From Streptomyces sp. NBC_01478 (GTDB lineage: Bacteria; Actinomycetota; Actinomycetes; Streptomycetales; Streptomycetaceae): a stretch of DNA of 64,000 nt. The DNA lies in the NCBI RefSeq assembly GCF_036227225.1, contig NZ_CP109444.1, positions 9,157,501-9,221,500 on the forward strand, given 5' to 3'. The position numbers and the translations under genes were made by a program. The notes under the pieces were generated by a model. It saw nothing but the letters and a program-made list of their open reading frames with translations. It was not told the origin of the DNA and ran no database searches. Positions 23,992-32,561 of this stretch are shown piece after piece (position 1 is the stretch's first letter; the number at the start of each line of letters is the position of its first letter).

Positions 23992-25002
23992 ATGCCACTG
24001 AAGGCCTATGGCGTATTGATCACACGCGCGGTGGACACCCGGCGCGAGGGCGCCGCCGGCACACCGCACTACCAGATCCATCTCACGGACGACGCGGGCA
24101 CGCACTACCGCGCCGCGGTCAACGTCCTGTCCGCCGAGCAGCCCTCCGAGCTGCTCTACCTCGTCAGCGAGGACTTCCAACACCCGGTCACCGCCCGCCT
24201 GGAGGGTCTCCCGAGCGGCTGGAACACCCTGCTGCCCGGGCCCGGCGGCCCGAACCTCGACTTCGTGCGCGGGAACCTCTTCGACCCGGCGAACCTGCGC
24301 ACGCTGCCGCCGGACGCGAGCGGTCCCGACAACGACCTCGCCGACCTCCTCGACCACTACGTACGACGCGCGGTGGACGACCCGGAGGCCCGGCTGTACG
24401 TCTTCGGCGAGCGCTTCGGGCCCGAACCGACCGTCAAGGACAAGGTGTTCGGCTTCCTGCCGGGCAACGGAGTCCACGACATCCACATGAACCAGGGCAA
24501 CAGCCGCCGCTTCAGCGGCGACGACGGGATCTGGCAGGACGGCGGCCTGCTGATCCACTTCCCGGCGCAGTCGCGCTGGGTGGCCGTCTTCCTCGCCTTC
24601 CAGAGCCAGTCCTGGCACACCGACGACACCACCGGCCACACCCTGGAGGGCACCGACGGTTCCCCGAACGAACCCGGCGGACAACCCGTCCGGGTCGTCG
24701 CGGCCCTCGTCAACCCGCGCGGCCCGGCGCCCGAGGCGGAGAGCGTCACACTCCTCAACGCCTCGCCCGATCCGCTCGACCCGGCGGGCTGGCGCGTCCG
24801 GGACCGGCTGGGCCACTCCTGCGCGGTACCGCCCGGCCCCCTCGCCGCAGGCGCCACCCTGCTCGTCCCGCTCACCGACGGCGTCCAACTCGGCAACCAG
24901 GGCGGCGAGATCACCCTCCTCGACGCGAACGGCCTCAAGGTCCACGGCGTCTCGTACACCGCCGAACAGGCCGCGCGGGAGGGCTGGACCGTGGTGTTCT
25001 GA
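23992..25002 (+). CDS. DUF2278 protein with C-terminal beta-sandwich
   Basis: 336 residues; ATG with GGGGGAG upstream. Residues 1-215 are a DUF2278 domain (MPLKAYGVLITRAVDTRREG, NGVHDIHMNQGN, DGGLLIHFPAQSRWVAVFLA). Residues 235-336 form a beta-rich segment resembling a lamin-tail-type domain (VTLLNASPDPLDPAGWRVRD, GGEITLLDANGLKVHGVSY). DUF2278 is widespread but uncharacterised. The conserved HDIHMNQGN suggests a metal or phosphate site, but this is a guess. No signal peptide is present. It is convergent with the polysaccharide deacetylase, sharing a terminator. Confidence 0.8.
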   Translation: MPLKAYGVLITRAVDTRREGAAGTPHYQIHLTDDAGTHYRAAVNVLSAEQPSELLYLVSEDFQHPVTARLEGLPSGWNTLLPGPGGPNLDFVRGNLFDPANLRTLPPDASGPDNDLADLLDHYVRRAVDDPEARLYVFGERFGPEPTVKDKVFGFLPGNGVHDIHMNQGNSRRFSGDDGIWQDGGLLIHFPAQSRWVAVFLAFQSQSWHTDDTTGHTLEGTDGSPNEPGGQPVRVVAALVNPRGPAPEAESVTLLNASPDPLDPAGWRVRDRLGHSCAVPPGPLAAGATLLVPLTDGVQLGNQGGEITLLDANGLKVHGVSYTAEQAAREGWTVVF

Positions 25003-25021
25003 CACGGCTGACACGCTGACA

Positions 25022-25049
25022 CGGCCCTGAGCCACGCGGCTCAGGGCCG
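25022..25049. terminator. Bidirectional hairpin terminator
   Basis: A perfect 12-base stem CGGCCCTGAGCC/GGCTCAGGGCCG around the loop ACGC, placed between the convergent DUF2278 and deacetylase genes. Its right arm includes the deacetylase stop codon (25041-25043). Confidence 0.85.
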
Positions 25050-25841
25050 GTACACCTTGCCCGGCTCCGCCTTCCCGGGCGCGAGGAGCTGCGGCACGGT
25101 CACGAACACGTACCCGCGCTCCTTCAGCGCGTCGATGATCCCGGGGACGGCGGGCACGGTGCCCTGGTACAGGTCGTGCAGCAGGATGATGCCGTCCCGG
25201 GTGGCCTGGGCCAGGACGCGCTTGGTGATCAGCGCGGAGTCGGTGGTCGCGTAGTCCTTGGCGGTCACGCTCCACAGCACCTCCGAGAGGCCCAACTCCC
25301 GGCAGATCTTGTGCACTTCGTCGTCGGTGCGGCCCTGCGGCGGCCGCATCAGCGTGGGCCGCCTGCCGGTGATCCGCTCTATCGCGTCGTCCGTGCGGAC
25401 CAGTTCGTCGCGTATCTGCGCGGGGGTTATTCGGGTCAGGATCTTGTGGTCCCAGGTGTGACTCGCCACCTCGTGCCCCTCGGCGGCCATCCGCTCGACG
25501 AGCTCCGGGTACTTCTCGATGTGCCGCTTGCCGAGCAGGAAGAAGGTCGCCGGGACCTGCTTCTCCTTCAGGATGTCGAGCAGCCGCGCCGAGTTCTCGC
25601 TCGGGCCGGCGTCGAAGGTCAGCGCGATGCACTTCGCCTCACGGCAGTCGACCGTCCCGAAACGGGCCTGCGCGGCGGCCGGCGCGGCCTCGGCGCGGGC
25701 GGCGGCCGGCGCGGTGGTGTCGAGCTCGGTGCAGCCGCCCAGTGACAGCGCCAGCGAAGCCGCCGCCACGAACATGCCGGCGGCACGCAACCCGGCCCGG
25801 GTTCTTTCCCTCTTCTTGTGCAGAGCGCTCAGAGTTGGCAT
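25041..25841 (-). CDS. Polysaccharide deacetylase family lipoprotein (NodB domain, variant motif 1)
   Basis: 266 residues. The N-terminus is a lipoprotein signal: basic MPTLSALHKKRERTR, hydrophobic core and lipobox LGG-C near residue 37. The NodB domain (carbohydrate esterase 4) follows from about 75. These enzymes remove acetyl groups from peptidoglycan, chitin or xylan with a metal held by Asp-His-His. Motif 1 is TFDAGP, not TFDDGP, so the metal-binding second Asp is Ala; motif 2 (SHTWDH) supplies both histidines, motif 3 is RPPQG, and motif 5 LLHD is intact. TFDAGP variants do occur in actinobacterial members, so activity is uncertain rather than excluded. An unusual palindrome sits just before the start ATG (25839-25841). 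Confidence 0.85.
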   Translation of the reverse strand: MPTLSALHKKRERTRAGLRAAGMFVAAASLALSLGGCTELDTTAPAAARAEAAPAAAQARFGTVDCREAKCIALTFDAGPSENSARLLDILKEKQVPATFFLLGKRHIEKYPELVERMAAEGHEVASHTWDHKILTRITPAQIRDELVRTDDAIERITGRRPTLMRPPQGRTDDEVHKICRELGLSEVLWSVTAKDYATTDSALITKRVLAQATRDGIILLHDLYQGTVPAVPGIIDALKERGYVFVTVPQLLAPGKAEPGKVYRP

Positions 25842-25848
25842 GTCCGGA

Positions 25849-25880
25849 CTATACACAGCGTGTATGTACGGCGTGTATAG
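25849..25880 (-). promoter_or_regulatory. Palindromic operator upstream of the deacetylase
   Basis: The 32-base AT-rich element opens CTATACAC and closes GTGTATAG. It contains a further internal GTGTAT, so it reads both as a large inverted repeat (25849-25856 with 25873-25880) and as two direct GCGTGTAT copies (near 25858 and 25871). It begins seven bases before the start codon, so a bound protein would block transcription or initiation. No matching regulator gene is adjacent. Confidence 0.6.
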
Positions 25881-25918
25881 CTGGGTGAGGGTGCCCAGGG
25901 AGCGGTACCTGTAGGGCC

Positions 25919-26497
25919 CTAGAGGGCGGTGGTTCCCGGTTCCCGCCCGAGCCGGAGGTTCCATCGCCCGGCCCGTCCGCTGAGGTCGGTCGCGGTCAGC
26001 GGGGGTACGTCGAGCCGCCAGAAGGCGGGCCCGGGTGCGCCGAGGATCGTCACCGCCAGAGCCCGCACGATCTCCTGCTCGACCACGGCGAGGGTCCTGC
26101 CCTCGAACTCCGCCGCCGTCTCCAGCCACCGGGCCGCCCGCTCGCACAACGCCCGCACCGACTCACCGCCGTGGGGTGCCGCGTCCGGATCCGTCAGCCA
26201 GGACATCGTCGCGTCCGGCTCCCGCGCCATCACCTCGTCGAGGGTCAGGCCCCGCCAGCGCCCCATGTCCAGCCCCGCCAACCCGGGCTCCGGTACGGCC
26301 GTCAGGCCGAGGGCGGACGCCGTCTCCCGGCAGCGCGCGGTGGGGGAGACCAGCACCCGGCCGGCCGGCCGGAGCGAACCGGCGACGGACTCCGCACGGG
26401 CCGCACCACTCGGGTCGAGCGGACCGTCGTCGTCGAACCGGGTCTCCCGCAGGGACCGGTTCATCGCCGGCGAGATCAAGGTGATACGGCTGGTCAC
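25919..26497 (-). CDS. Histidine-phosphatase-fold protein lacking catalytic histidines
   Basis: 192 residues from a GTG with GGAG eight bases upstream. The phosphoglycerate mutase/CobC-like fold is recognisable: SPTARCRETASAL (the second arginine motif), GLDMGRWRGLTLDEV, GGESVRALCERAARWL and a C-terminal WNLR strand. But the N-terminal RHG motif is replaced by LISPAMN, and the second histidine block (usually SHGG-IRAL) reads VEQEIVRAL. With both catalytic histidines gone, the phospho-enzyme mechanism cannot work. Related Streptomyces proteins sit near cobalamin/cobalt genes, and this one is next to metE and its B12 riboswitch, separated from metE by a strong terminator. Function unknown; a binding role is likely. 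Confidence 0.75.
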   Translation of the reverse strand: MTSRITLISPAMNRSLRETRFDDDGPLDPSGAARAESVAGSLRPAGRVLVSPTARCRETASALGLTAVPEPGLAGLDMGRWRGLTLDEVMAREPDATMSWLTDPDAAPHGGESVRALCERAARWLETAAEFEGRTLAVVEQEIVRALAVTILGAPGPAFWRLDVPPLTATDLSGRAGRWNLRLGREPGTTAL

Positions 26498-26551
26498 GTG
26501 GTCGCTCCAGTTCTCCGGGCTGTGCCGGACATCGTCTCGCGCGCGCCTCAC

Positions 26552-26592
26552 GGCGGGCCGGCCGGGAGGGTGCTCCTCCCGGCCGGCCCGCC
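26552..26592 (-). terminator. metE terminator hairpin
   Basis: A perfect 18-base GC stem (GGCGGGCCGGCCGGGAGG at 26552-26569 with its complement at 26575-26592) around GTGCT, seven bases beyond the metE stop. It isolates metE from the histidine-phosphatase-like gene on the same strand. Confidence 0.9.
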
Positions 26593-26598
26593 CTCGGT

Positions 26599-28917
26599 TC
26601 AGGAACCGGCCAGCTCCGTGCGGACCGTACGGGCCGCCGCGACCAGGTTGTCCAGGGACGCGCGGGTCTCGGGCCAGCCCCGGGTCTTCAGGCCGCAGTC
26701 CGGGTTGACCCACAGCCGCTCCGCCGGAATGGCCTCAAGTCCCTTGCGCAGCAAGGCCGCCGCCTCGTCCGCGCTCGGCACGCGCGGCGAGTGGATGTCG
26801 TAGACACCCGGTCCCGCCTCACGCGGATAGCCGTGCCCGGCCAGCTCGCGGGCGACCTGCATGTGCGAGCGGGCCGCCTCCAGGCTGATGACGTCCGCGT
26901 CGAGATCGTCGATGGCCTGGACGATGTCACCGAACTCGGCGTAGCACATGTGCGTGTGGATCTGCGTGTCCGGCCGCACCCCGGCGGTGGTCAGCCGGAA
27001 CGACTCCGTCGCCCAGGCGAGATACGCCGCCCGGTCCGCCGCCCGCAGCGGCAGGGTCTCCCGCAGCGCGGGCTCGTCGACCTGGACGACCGAAGTCCCG
27101 GCCGCCTCAAGGTCGTTGACCTCGTCGCGCAGAGCCAGGGCGACCTGCCGCGCGGTGTCCCCGAGCGGCTGGTCGTCCCGGACGAAGGACCAGGCGAGCA
27201 TGGTGACCGGTCCGGTGAGCATGCCCTTGACCGGGCGCGAGGTGAGCGACTGGGCGTACGTCGTCCAGCGCACCGTCATCGGCTCCGGGCGCGAGATGTC
27301 GCCGGCCAGGATCGGCGGCCGGACGTACCGCGTGCCGTACGACTGGACCCAGCCGTGCTGCGTGGCGAGGTAGCCGGTGAGCTGCTCGGCGAAGTACTGG
27401 ACCATGTCGTTGCGTTCGGGCTCACCGTGCACCAGGACGTCCAGGCCGGTCTTCTCCTGGAACGCGATCACCTCCTGGATCTCGGCCCTGATCCGCTCCT
27501 CGTACCCGGCCGTGTCGATCCGCCGCGCCCTCAAGTCGGCCCGTGCGGTGCGCAGTTCGGCGGTCTGCGGGAACGATCCGATGGCCGTCGTCGGCAGCGA
27601 CGGCAGCCCCAGATGCGCCCGCTGCGCCACGCTCCGCTCGGCGTACGGCTGAGCGCGGCGGGCGTCGGCGTCCGTGACGGTGGCGGCCCGGGCCCGTACG
27701 GCCGGATCGCGGGTCAGCGACGAACCGGCACGGGAGGCCAAGTCGGCCCGGTTCGCGGCGAGTTCGGCCGCGATCGTGTCGGTGCCCTGGGCCAGGCCCT
27801 TGGCGAGCGTGACGATCTCGCTCGTCTTCTGCCGCGCGAACGCCAGCCAGCGCAGGATCTGCGGCTCGATCTCCCGCTCGGCGGCGGCGTCGAGCGGGAC
27901 GTGCAGCAGCGAGCAGGAGCCGGCCACGTCGACCCGGTCGGCCAGACCGAGCAACGTGCCCAGTGTGGCAAGGGACTTGGTGAGATCGTTGACCCAGACG
28001 TTACGGCCGTTGACGACACCCGCGACCAGCCGCTTGCCGGGCAGCCCGCCCACTGCGGCCAGGGCGTCCAGGTTGGCGGCGGCGGACTCGGTGAAGTCGA
28101 GCGCGAGCCCCTCCACCGGAGCCTTCGCCAGCACCGGCAGCGCGTCGCCGAGCCGGTCGAAGTAGGAGGCGACCAGCAGCTTCGGCCGGTCGGTGACGCC
28201 TCCGAGATCGCGGTAGGCGCGGGCGGCGGCGTTCAGTTCGGCCGGGGTGCGGTCCTGGACCAGGGCGGGCTCGTCGAGTTGCGCCCACTCCGCGCCCGCC
28301 GCCCGCAGATCGGCGAGGACCTCTGCGTACACCGGCAGGAGCCGGTCCAGCAGGGTCAGCGGATCGAAGTCCGCGGGGACGCCCGGGGCGGGCTTGGCGA
28401 GCAGGAGGTAGGTCACCGGGCCGACCAGCACCGGGCGTGGGTTCAGACCGAGGGCGAGGGCTTCCCTCAGTTCTGCCACCTGCTTGGTCGAGTCGGCGGT
28501 GAAGACGGTGTCCGGGGCCAACTCCGGCACCAGATAGTGGTAGTTGGTGTCGAACCACTTCGTCATCTCCAGCGGCGCCACGTCCTGGGTGCCCCGTGCC
28601 ATCGCGAAGTACCCGTCCAGCGCGTCGAGTTCGACGGCGGCGCGGTGGCGTTCGGGGATCGCGCCGACCATGACGCTGGTGTCCAGGACGTGGTCGTAGT
28701 ACGAGAAGTCGCCGGTCGGTACTTCGTGGATGCCGGCGTCGGTCAGGTGCCGCCAGTTCGCGCGGCGCAGTTCGGTGGCGGTGGCCCGGAGGGCGTCGGC
28801 GTCGACGCGGCCCTTCCAGTAACCCTCGATCGCCTTCTTCAGTTCACGGCCCCGGCCCTGGCGGGGGTAGCCGTACACGGTGGAACGTGCTGCCGCGGCT
28901 GCGGACTTCGCTGTCAC
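26599..28917 (-). CDS. metE: Cobalamin-independent methionine synthase
   Basis: 772 residues, full length. MetE transfers the methyl group of 5-methyltetrahydropteroyl-triglutamate to homocysteine without B12. The N-terminal barrel starts STVYGYPRQGRGRELKKAIE. The C-terminal barrel has the motifs LPTTAIGSFPQT, HGEPERNDMVQYF, the zinc ligands IHTHMCYAEF (His, Cys), the Glu in SLEAARSHM and the Cys in NPDCGLKTRGW. The GTG start (28915-28917) has AAGGAG seven bases upstream. A cobalamin riboswitch in the leader should shut the gene off when B12 is available, so that the B12-dependent synthase takes over. A hairpin terminator follows. Confidence 0.97.
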   Translation of the reverse strand: MTAKSAAAAARSTVYGYPRQGRGRELKKAIEGYWKGRVDADALRATATELRRANWRHLTDAGIHEVPTGDFSYYDHVLDTSVMVGAIPERHRAAVELDALDGYFAMARGTQDVAPLEMTKWFDTNYHYLVPELAPDTVFTADSTKQVAELREALALGLNPRPVLVGPVTYLLLAKPAPGVPADFDPLTLLDRLLPVYAEVLADLRAAGAEWAQLDEPALVQDRTPAELNAAARAYRDLGGVTDRPKLLVASYFDRLGDALPVLAKAPVEGLALDFTESAAANLDALAAVGGLPGKRLVAGVVNGRNVWVNDLTKSLATLGTLLGLADRVDVAGSCSLLHVPLDAAAEREIEPQILRWLAFARQKTSEIVTLAKGLAQGTDTIAAELAANRADLASRAGSSLTRDPAVRARAATVTDADARRAQPYAERSVAQRAHLGLPSLPTTAIGSFPQTAELRTARADLRARRIDTAGYEERIRAEIQEVIAFQEKTGLDVLVHGEPERNDMVQYFAEQLTGYLATQHGWVQSYGTRYVRPPILAGDISRPEPMTVRWTTYAQSLTSRPVKGMLTGPVTMLAWSFVRDDQPLGDTARQVALALRDEVNDLEAAGTSVVQVDEPALRETLPLRAADRAAYLAWATESFRLTTAGVRPDTQIHTHMCYAEFGDIVQAIDDLDADVISLEAARSHMQVARELAGHGYPREAGPGVYDIHSPRVPSADEAAALLRKGLEAIPAERLWVNPDCGLKTRGWPETRASLDNLVAAARTVRTELAGS

Positions 28918-28993
28918 GGAACTCTCCTTCGCGAGATGTCTCCCTGAGATCCCGGTACGGGACGAGAGCGCGAAGGTTCGTCATGCCGGGGAT

Positions 28994-29035
28994 GGTGACC
29001 GCCGGTATGTACGCCGACCCGCCCACGAGGTCACC
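28994..29035 (-). promoter_or_regulatory. Expression-platform hairpin between riboswitch and metE
   Basis: GGTGACC (28994-29000) and GGTCACC (29029-29035) are perfect complements, with further pairing outside (CCCGG/CCGGG). The stem lies between the riboswitch aptamer and the metE ribosome binding site. It could act as the B12-responsive terminator or as part of a sequestering fold. Confidence 0.45.
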
Positions 29036-29059
29036 GGGATTCCGCGCGTGAATGCTTCG

Positions 29060-29258
29060 CGTGCGGGCAGTTGGCAGGTCTTCGGACTTGCGGGCACGTC
29101 CCCTGTTGAACCGGAGGACACCTACTGGCCGTCGCTTCCCAGGTCCTGTTGTGGGCCCAGTGCGTATGACGGCGGTCGTTCCTGCTTACCGCTGCGGGGC
29201 AGTCCCGGAGTTTCACCGGGTTCCCTCTTGCGACGCGTCCGTCTGGCTGACGGGGCGA
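29060..29258 (-). ncRNA. Cobalamin (B12) riboswitch
   Basis: Read on the minus strand the leader contains the conserved blocks of the cobalamin aptamer in order: GAGGGAACCCGGTGAAA, CCGGGACTGCCCCGCAGCGG, a GCACTGG B12-box variant, CTGGGAAG, and a 3' CCGAAGACCTGCC. It ends about 140 bases before the metE start. It binds adenosylcobalamin or a relative and reduces metE expression. The end points are approximate. Confidence 0.9.
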
Positions 29259-29299
29259 ACCAGCTACGGGGCCAGCGTAAAGGGTTTGGGGTGGATGCG

Positions 29300-29380
29300 T
29301 CGATTTTTGGGTGCGGGCCGGTGGGGGCTGGGCGCGCCCCGCGGCGGAGCCGCATATCGACACAGCCCCGCGCCCCTAAA
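29300..29380. repeat. Dispersed Streptomyces intergenic hairpin repeat
   Basis: An inverted repeat built from GGGGCTG/CAGCCCC arms and an inner GCGGC-GGA-GCCGC hairpin, with the internal tag ATATCGACA. I recall closely similar sequences scattered between genes in many Streptomyces genomes. Here it lies 12 bases past the meaB stop, upstream of the riboswitch, and can serve as the meaB terminator. Confidence 0.6.
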
Positions 29381-29391
29381 AGCAGGTGGGG

Positions 29392-30375
29392 TCAGTTGGG
29401 CGGGGTGCCGAAGGCTCGCAGGATCTGTTCGGCCGCTAGCGTTGCTGTCAACTCGCCGTCCCTCACCTGCTGTTCGAGCACTGGCCCGAGTGCACGTACC
29501 GCTGGATTGGACCGGAGTTGGCCCAGGAGTTCCTCGCGGACCATCGTCCACGTCCAATCCACTTGCTGCTCGCTGCGCTTCGTGGCGAGGCGGCCGGTGG
29601 AGTCCAGGAGGGAGCGATGTTGTTCGAGGCGTTCCCAGATCGTGTCCAGGCCCGTTCCCTCGCGGGCGCTGCAACTCAGTACCGGCGGCGTCCAGGCAGC
29701 GTCGGCGGGATGCATCAACCGCAGTGCGCCTGCCAGTTCGCGGGCCGCGCTCTTCGCGTCGCGCTCGTGTGGGCCGTCCGCCTTGTTGACCGCGATCACG
29801 TCCGCCAGCTCCAGGACGCCCTTCTTGATGCCTTGCAACTGGTCGCCCGTGCGGGCCAGGGTCAACAGCAGGAAGGAGTCGACCATGTTGGCGACCGCCG
29901 TCTCGGACTGGCCCACGCCCACCGTCTCGACTAGTACGACGTCGTAGCCCGCCGCCTCCATCACCACGATCGACTCGCGGGTCGCCTTCGCGACGCCGCC
30001 GAGTGTGCCGGCGGTGGGGGAGGGGCGGACGAAGGCCGCGGGGTCCACGGCCAGGCGTTCCATGCGGGTCTTGTCGCCGAGGATCGAACCGCCCGTGCGG
30101 GTCGAGGAGGGGTCGACGGCGAGGACCGCCACCCGGGAGCCGAGCGAGGTGAGCTGGGTGCCGAACGCGTCGATGAACGTCGATTTGCCGACGCCCGGCA
30201 CACCGCTGATGCCGATGCGCCGGGCCTTGCCGCTGTGCGGGAGCAGTTCGGTCAGCAACTGCTGGGCCATGACCCGGTGTTGGGGCTTGGTCGACTCGAC
30301 GAGTGTGATGGCCCGGGCCACCAGCGCCCGTTTTCCGTCGAGCACGCCCTTCACGTAGGTGTCGAGCTCGATCAC
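29392..30375 (-). CDS. meaB: Methylmalonyl-CoA mutase-associated GTPase MeaB
   Basis: 327 residues. MeaB is a G3E GTPase chaperone that gates loading of adenosylcobalamin into methylmalonyl-CoA mutase and protects it from inactivation. Visible motifs: Walker [10 protein letters not shown] (about 56-64), [20 protein letters not shown], the switch ETVGVGQSE and the guanine-binding NKAD. The GTG start overlaps the stop of the mutase large subunit by four bases (GTGA), so the two proteins are made together. It is the last gene of the operon. Confidence 0.95.
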   Translation of the reverse strand: MIELDTYVKGVLDGKRALVARAITLVESTKPQHRVMAQQLLTELLPHSGKARRIGISGVPGVGKSTFIDAFGTQLTSLGSRVAVLAVDPSSTRTGGSILGDKTRMERLAVDPAAFVRPSPTAGTLGGVAKATRESIVVMEAAGYDVVLVETVGVGQSETAVANMVDSFLLLTLARTGDQLQGIKKGVLELADVIAVNKADGPHERDAKSAARELAGALRLMHPADAAWTPPVLSCSAREGTGLDTIWERLEQHRSLLDSTGRLATKRSEQQVDWTWTMVREELLGQLRSNPAVRALGPVLEQQVRDGELTATLAAEQILRAFGTPPN

Positions 30376-32561
30376 AGGGCGTGCCCGAGGTCGGCGGCCA
30401 GGCGCTGCACCAGGTCGTAGGCCGCGTCCGGGATCACCGTCCCGGGCGGGAACACGGCCGCCGCGCCCATCTCCAGGAGGGTGGGGACGTCCTGCGGCGG
30501 GATCACCCCGCCGACCACGATCATGATGTCCTCGCGGCCCTCCTCGGCGAGGGACTCCTTCAGCGCCGGTACGAGGGTGAGGTGCCCGGCGGCCAGCGAG
30601 GACACCCCGACGATGTGCACGTCCGCCTCGACGGCCTGGCGGGCCACCTCGCCGGGGGTCTGGAAGAGGGGGCCGACATCGACGTCGAAGCCGAGGTCGG
30701 CGAAGGCGGTGGCGATCACCTTCTGGCCGCGGTCGTGGCCGTCCTGGCCCATCTTGGCGACCAGGATGCGGGGGCGGCGGCCCTCGGACTCCTCGAACTC
30801 GGCCACGAGGGTGCGGGTGCGTTCCACGGACGGGGAGTCGCCGGCTTCGGTGCGGTACACACCGGCGATCGTACGGATCTGGCTCGCGTGCCGCCCGTAC
30901 ACCTTCTCCAGCGCGTCGGAGATCTCGCCGACCGTCGCCTTCGCGCGGGCCGCGTTCACCGCCAGCTCCAGGAGGTTTCCCGTGCCTTCGCCGGCCGCGC
31001 GGGTCAGCGCGTGCAGTGCGTCCTGGGTGGTCTGTTCGTCGCGCTCGGCGCGCAACCGCCGTAGTTTCTCGATCTGTTGGGTGCGGACGGAGGAGTTGTC
31101 GACCTTGAGGACGTCGATCTGCTCGTCAGTCTCCACGCGGTACTTGTTGACGCCGATGACCGGCTGGCGTCCGGAGTCGATCCGGGCCTGGGTGCGGGCC
31201 GCTGCCTCCTCGATGCGCAGCTTGGGGATGCCCGCGTCGATGGCCTTGGCCATGCCCCCGGCCGCCTCGACCTCCTCGATGTGCTGCCAGGCCCGGCGCG
31301 CCAGGTCGTAGGTGAGCTTCTCGACGTACGCGCTGCCGCCCCACGGGTCGATCACCCGGGTGGTGCCGGACTCCTGCTGGATCAGCAACTGGGTGTTGCG
31401 GGCGATACGGGCCGAGAAGTCGGTGGGCAGCGCGAGGGCCTCGTCGAGGGCGTTGGTGTGCAGTGATTGAGTGTGGCCTTGCGTCGCCGCCATCGCCTCG
31501 ACACACGTCCGCGTCACGTTGTTGAAGACGTCCTGCGCGGTCAGCGACCAGCCCGAGGTCTGTGAATGGGTGCGCAGGGAGAGGGACTTGGCGTTCTGCG
31601 GGTCGAACTGCTTGACCAGCTTGGCCCAGAGCAGGCGGGCCGCCCGCAGCTTGGCGATCTCCATGAAGAAGTTCATGCCGATCGCCCAGAAGAAGGACAG
31701 CCGGGGCGCGAACGCGTCCACGTCCATCCCCGCCTCCCGGCCCGCCCGGATGTACTCCACGCCGTCCGCGAGGGTGTACGCCAGCTCCAAGTCGGCCGTC
31801 GCGCCCGCCTCTTGGATGTGGTAGCCGGAGATGGAGATCGAGTTGTAGCGGGGCATCCGCTGCGAGGTGTAGGCGAAGATGTCGGAGATGATCCGCATCG
31901 ACGGCTTCGGCGGATAGATGTAGGTGTTGCGGACCATGAACTCCTTGAGGATGTCGTTCTGGATGGTCCCGGCCAACTTCTCGGGCGGTACGCCCTGTTC
32001 CTCGGCGGCGACGATATAAAGCGCCAGTACCGGCAGCACCGCGCCGTTCATCGTCATCGACACGGTCATCTTGTCGAGCGGGATGCCGTCGAAGAGCTGG
32101 CGCATGTCGTAGATCGAGTCGATCGCCACGCCCGCCATGCCGACGTCACCGGTCACGCGCGGGTGGTCGCTGTCGTAACCCCGGTGCGTGGGCAGGTCGA
32201 AGGCGACCGACAGGCCCTTCTGGCCGGCCGCCAGATTGCGCCGGTAGAAGGCGTTGGACTCCTCGGCCGTGGAGAAGCCCGCGTACTGACGGATCGTCCA
32301 GGGCTGGTTGACGTACATCGTCGGGTACGGGCCGCGCAGATACGGCGCGATGCCCGGGTAGGTGGCCAGGAAGTCCAGGCCCTCCAGGTCCTGCCCGGTG
32401 TACAGCGGCTTGACCGCGATGCCCTCGGGGGTCTCCCAGAGGAGGTCGTCGCCGCCCGCCGCCTTCTTGACGGCGTCGCTCCACTCGTCGGGGCCGGCTT
32501 CGGTGGCCGGGACCCCGAGCTCGATCCCGGAGAAGTCGGGGATCCGCCCCATCGCTGCCAT
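30372..32561 (-). CDS. mutB: Methylmalonyl-CoA mutase large subunit
   Basis: 729 residues. With the small subunit it interconverts (R)-methylmalonyl-CoA and succinyl-CoA by a radical mechanism. The TIM-barrel substrate domain spans about 30-560 ([52 protein letters not shown]). The C-terminal B12 domain has the cobalt-ligating DGHDRG (about residue 605-610), then [14 protein letters not shown] and [10 protein letters not shown]. The start is the ATG 32559-32561 ([10 protein letters not shown]), which overlaps the stop of the small subunit by one base (TGATG). The reaction links odd-chain fatty acid, Val/Ile and propionate breakdown to the citric acid cycle, and supplies methylmalonyl-CoA for polyketides. 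Confidence 0.96.
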   Translation of the reverse strand: MAAMGRIPDFSGIELGVPATEAGPDEWSDAVKKAAGGDDLLWETPEGIAVKPLYTGQDLEGLDFLATYPGIAPYLRGPYPTMYVNQPWTIRQYAGFSTAEESNAFYRRNLAAGQKGLSVAFDLPTHRGYDSDHPRVTGDVGMAGVAIDSIYDMRQLFDGIPLDKMTVSMTMNGAVLPVLALYIVAAEEQGVPPEKLAGTIQNDILKEFMVRNTYIYPPKPSMRIISDIFAYTSQRMPRYNSISISGYHIQEAGATADLELAYTLADGVEYIRAGREAGMDVDAFAPRLSFFWAIGMNFFMEIAKLRAARLLWAKLVKQFDPQNAKSLSLRTHSQTSGWSLTAQDVFNNVTRTCVEAMAATQGHTQSLHTNALDEALALPTDFSARIARNTQLLIQQESGTTRVIDPWGGSAYVEKLTYDLARRAWQHIEEVEAAGGMAKAIDAGIPKLRIEEAAARTQARIDSGRQPVIGVNKYRVETDEQIDVLKVDNSSVRTQQIEKLRRLRAERDEQTTQDALHALTRAAGEGTGNLLELAVNAARAKATVGEISDALEKVYGRHASQIRTIAGVYRTEAGDSPSVERTRTLVAEFEESEGRRPRILVAKMGQDGHDRGQKVIATAFADLGFDVDVGPLFQTPGEVARQAVEADVHIVGVSSLAAGHLTLVPALKESLAEEGREDIMIVVGGVIPPQDVPTLLEMGAAAVFPPGTVIPDAAYDLVQRLAADLGHAL

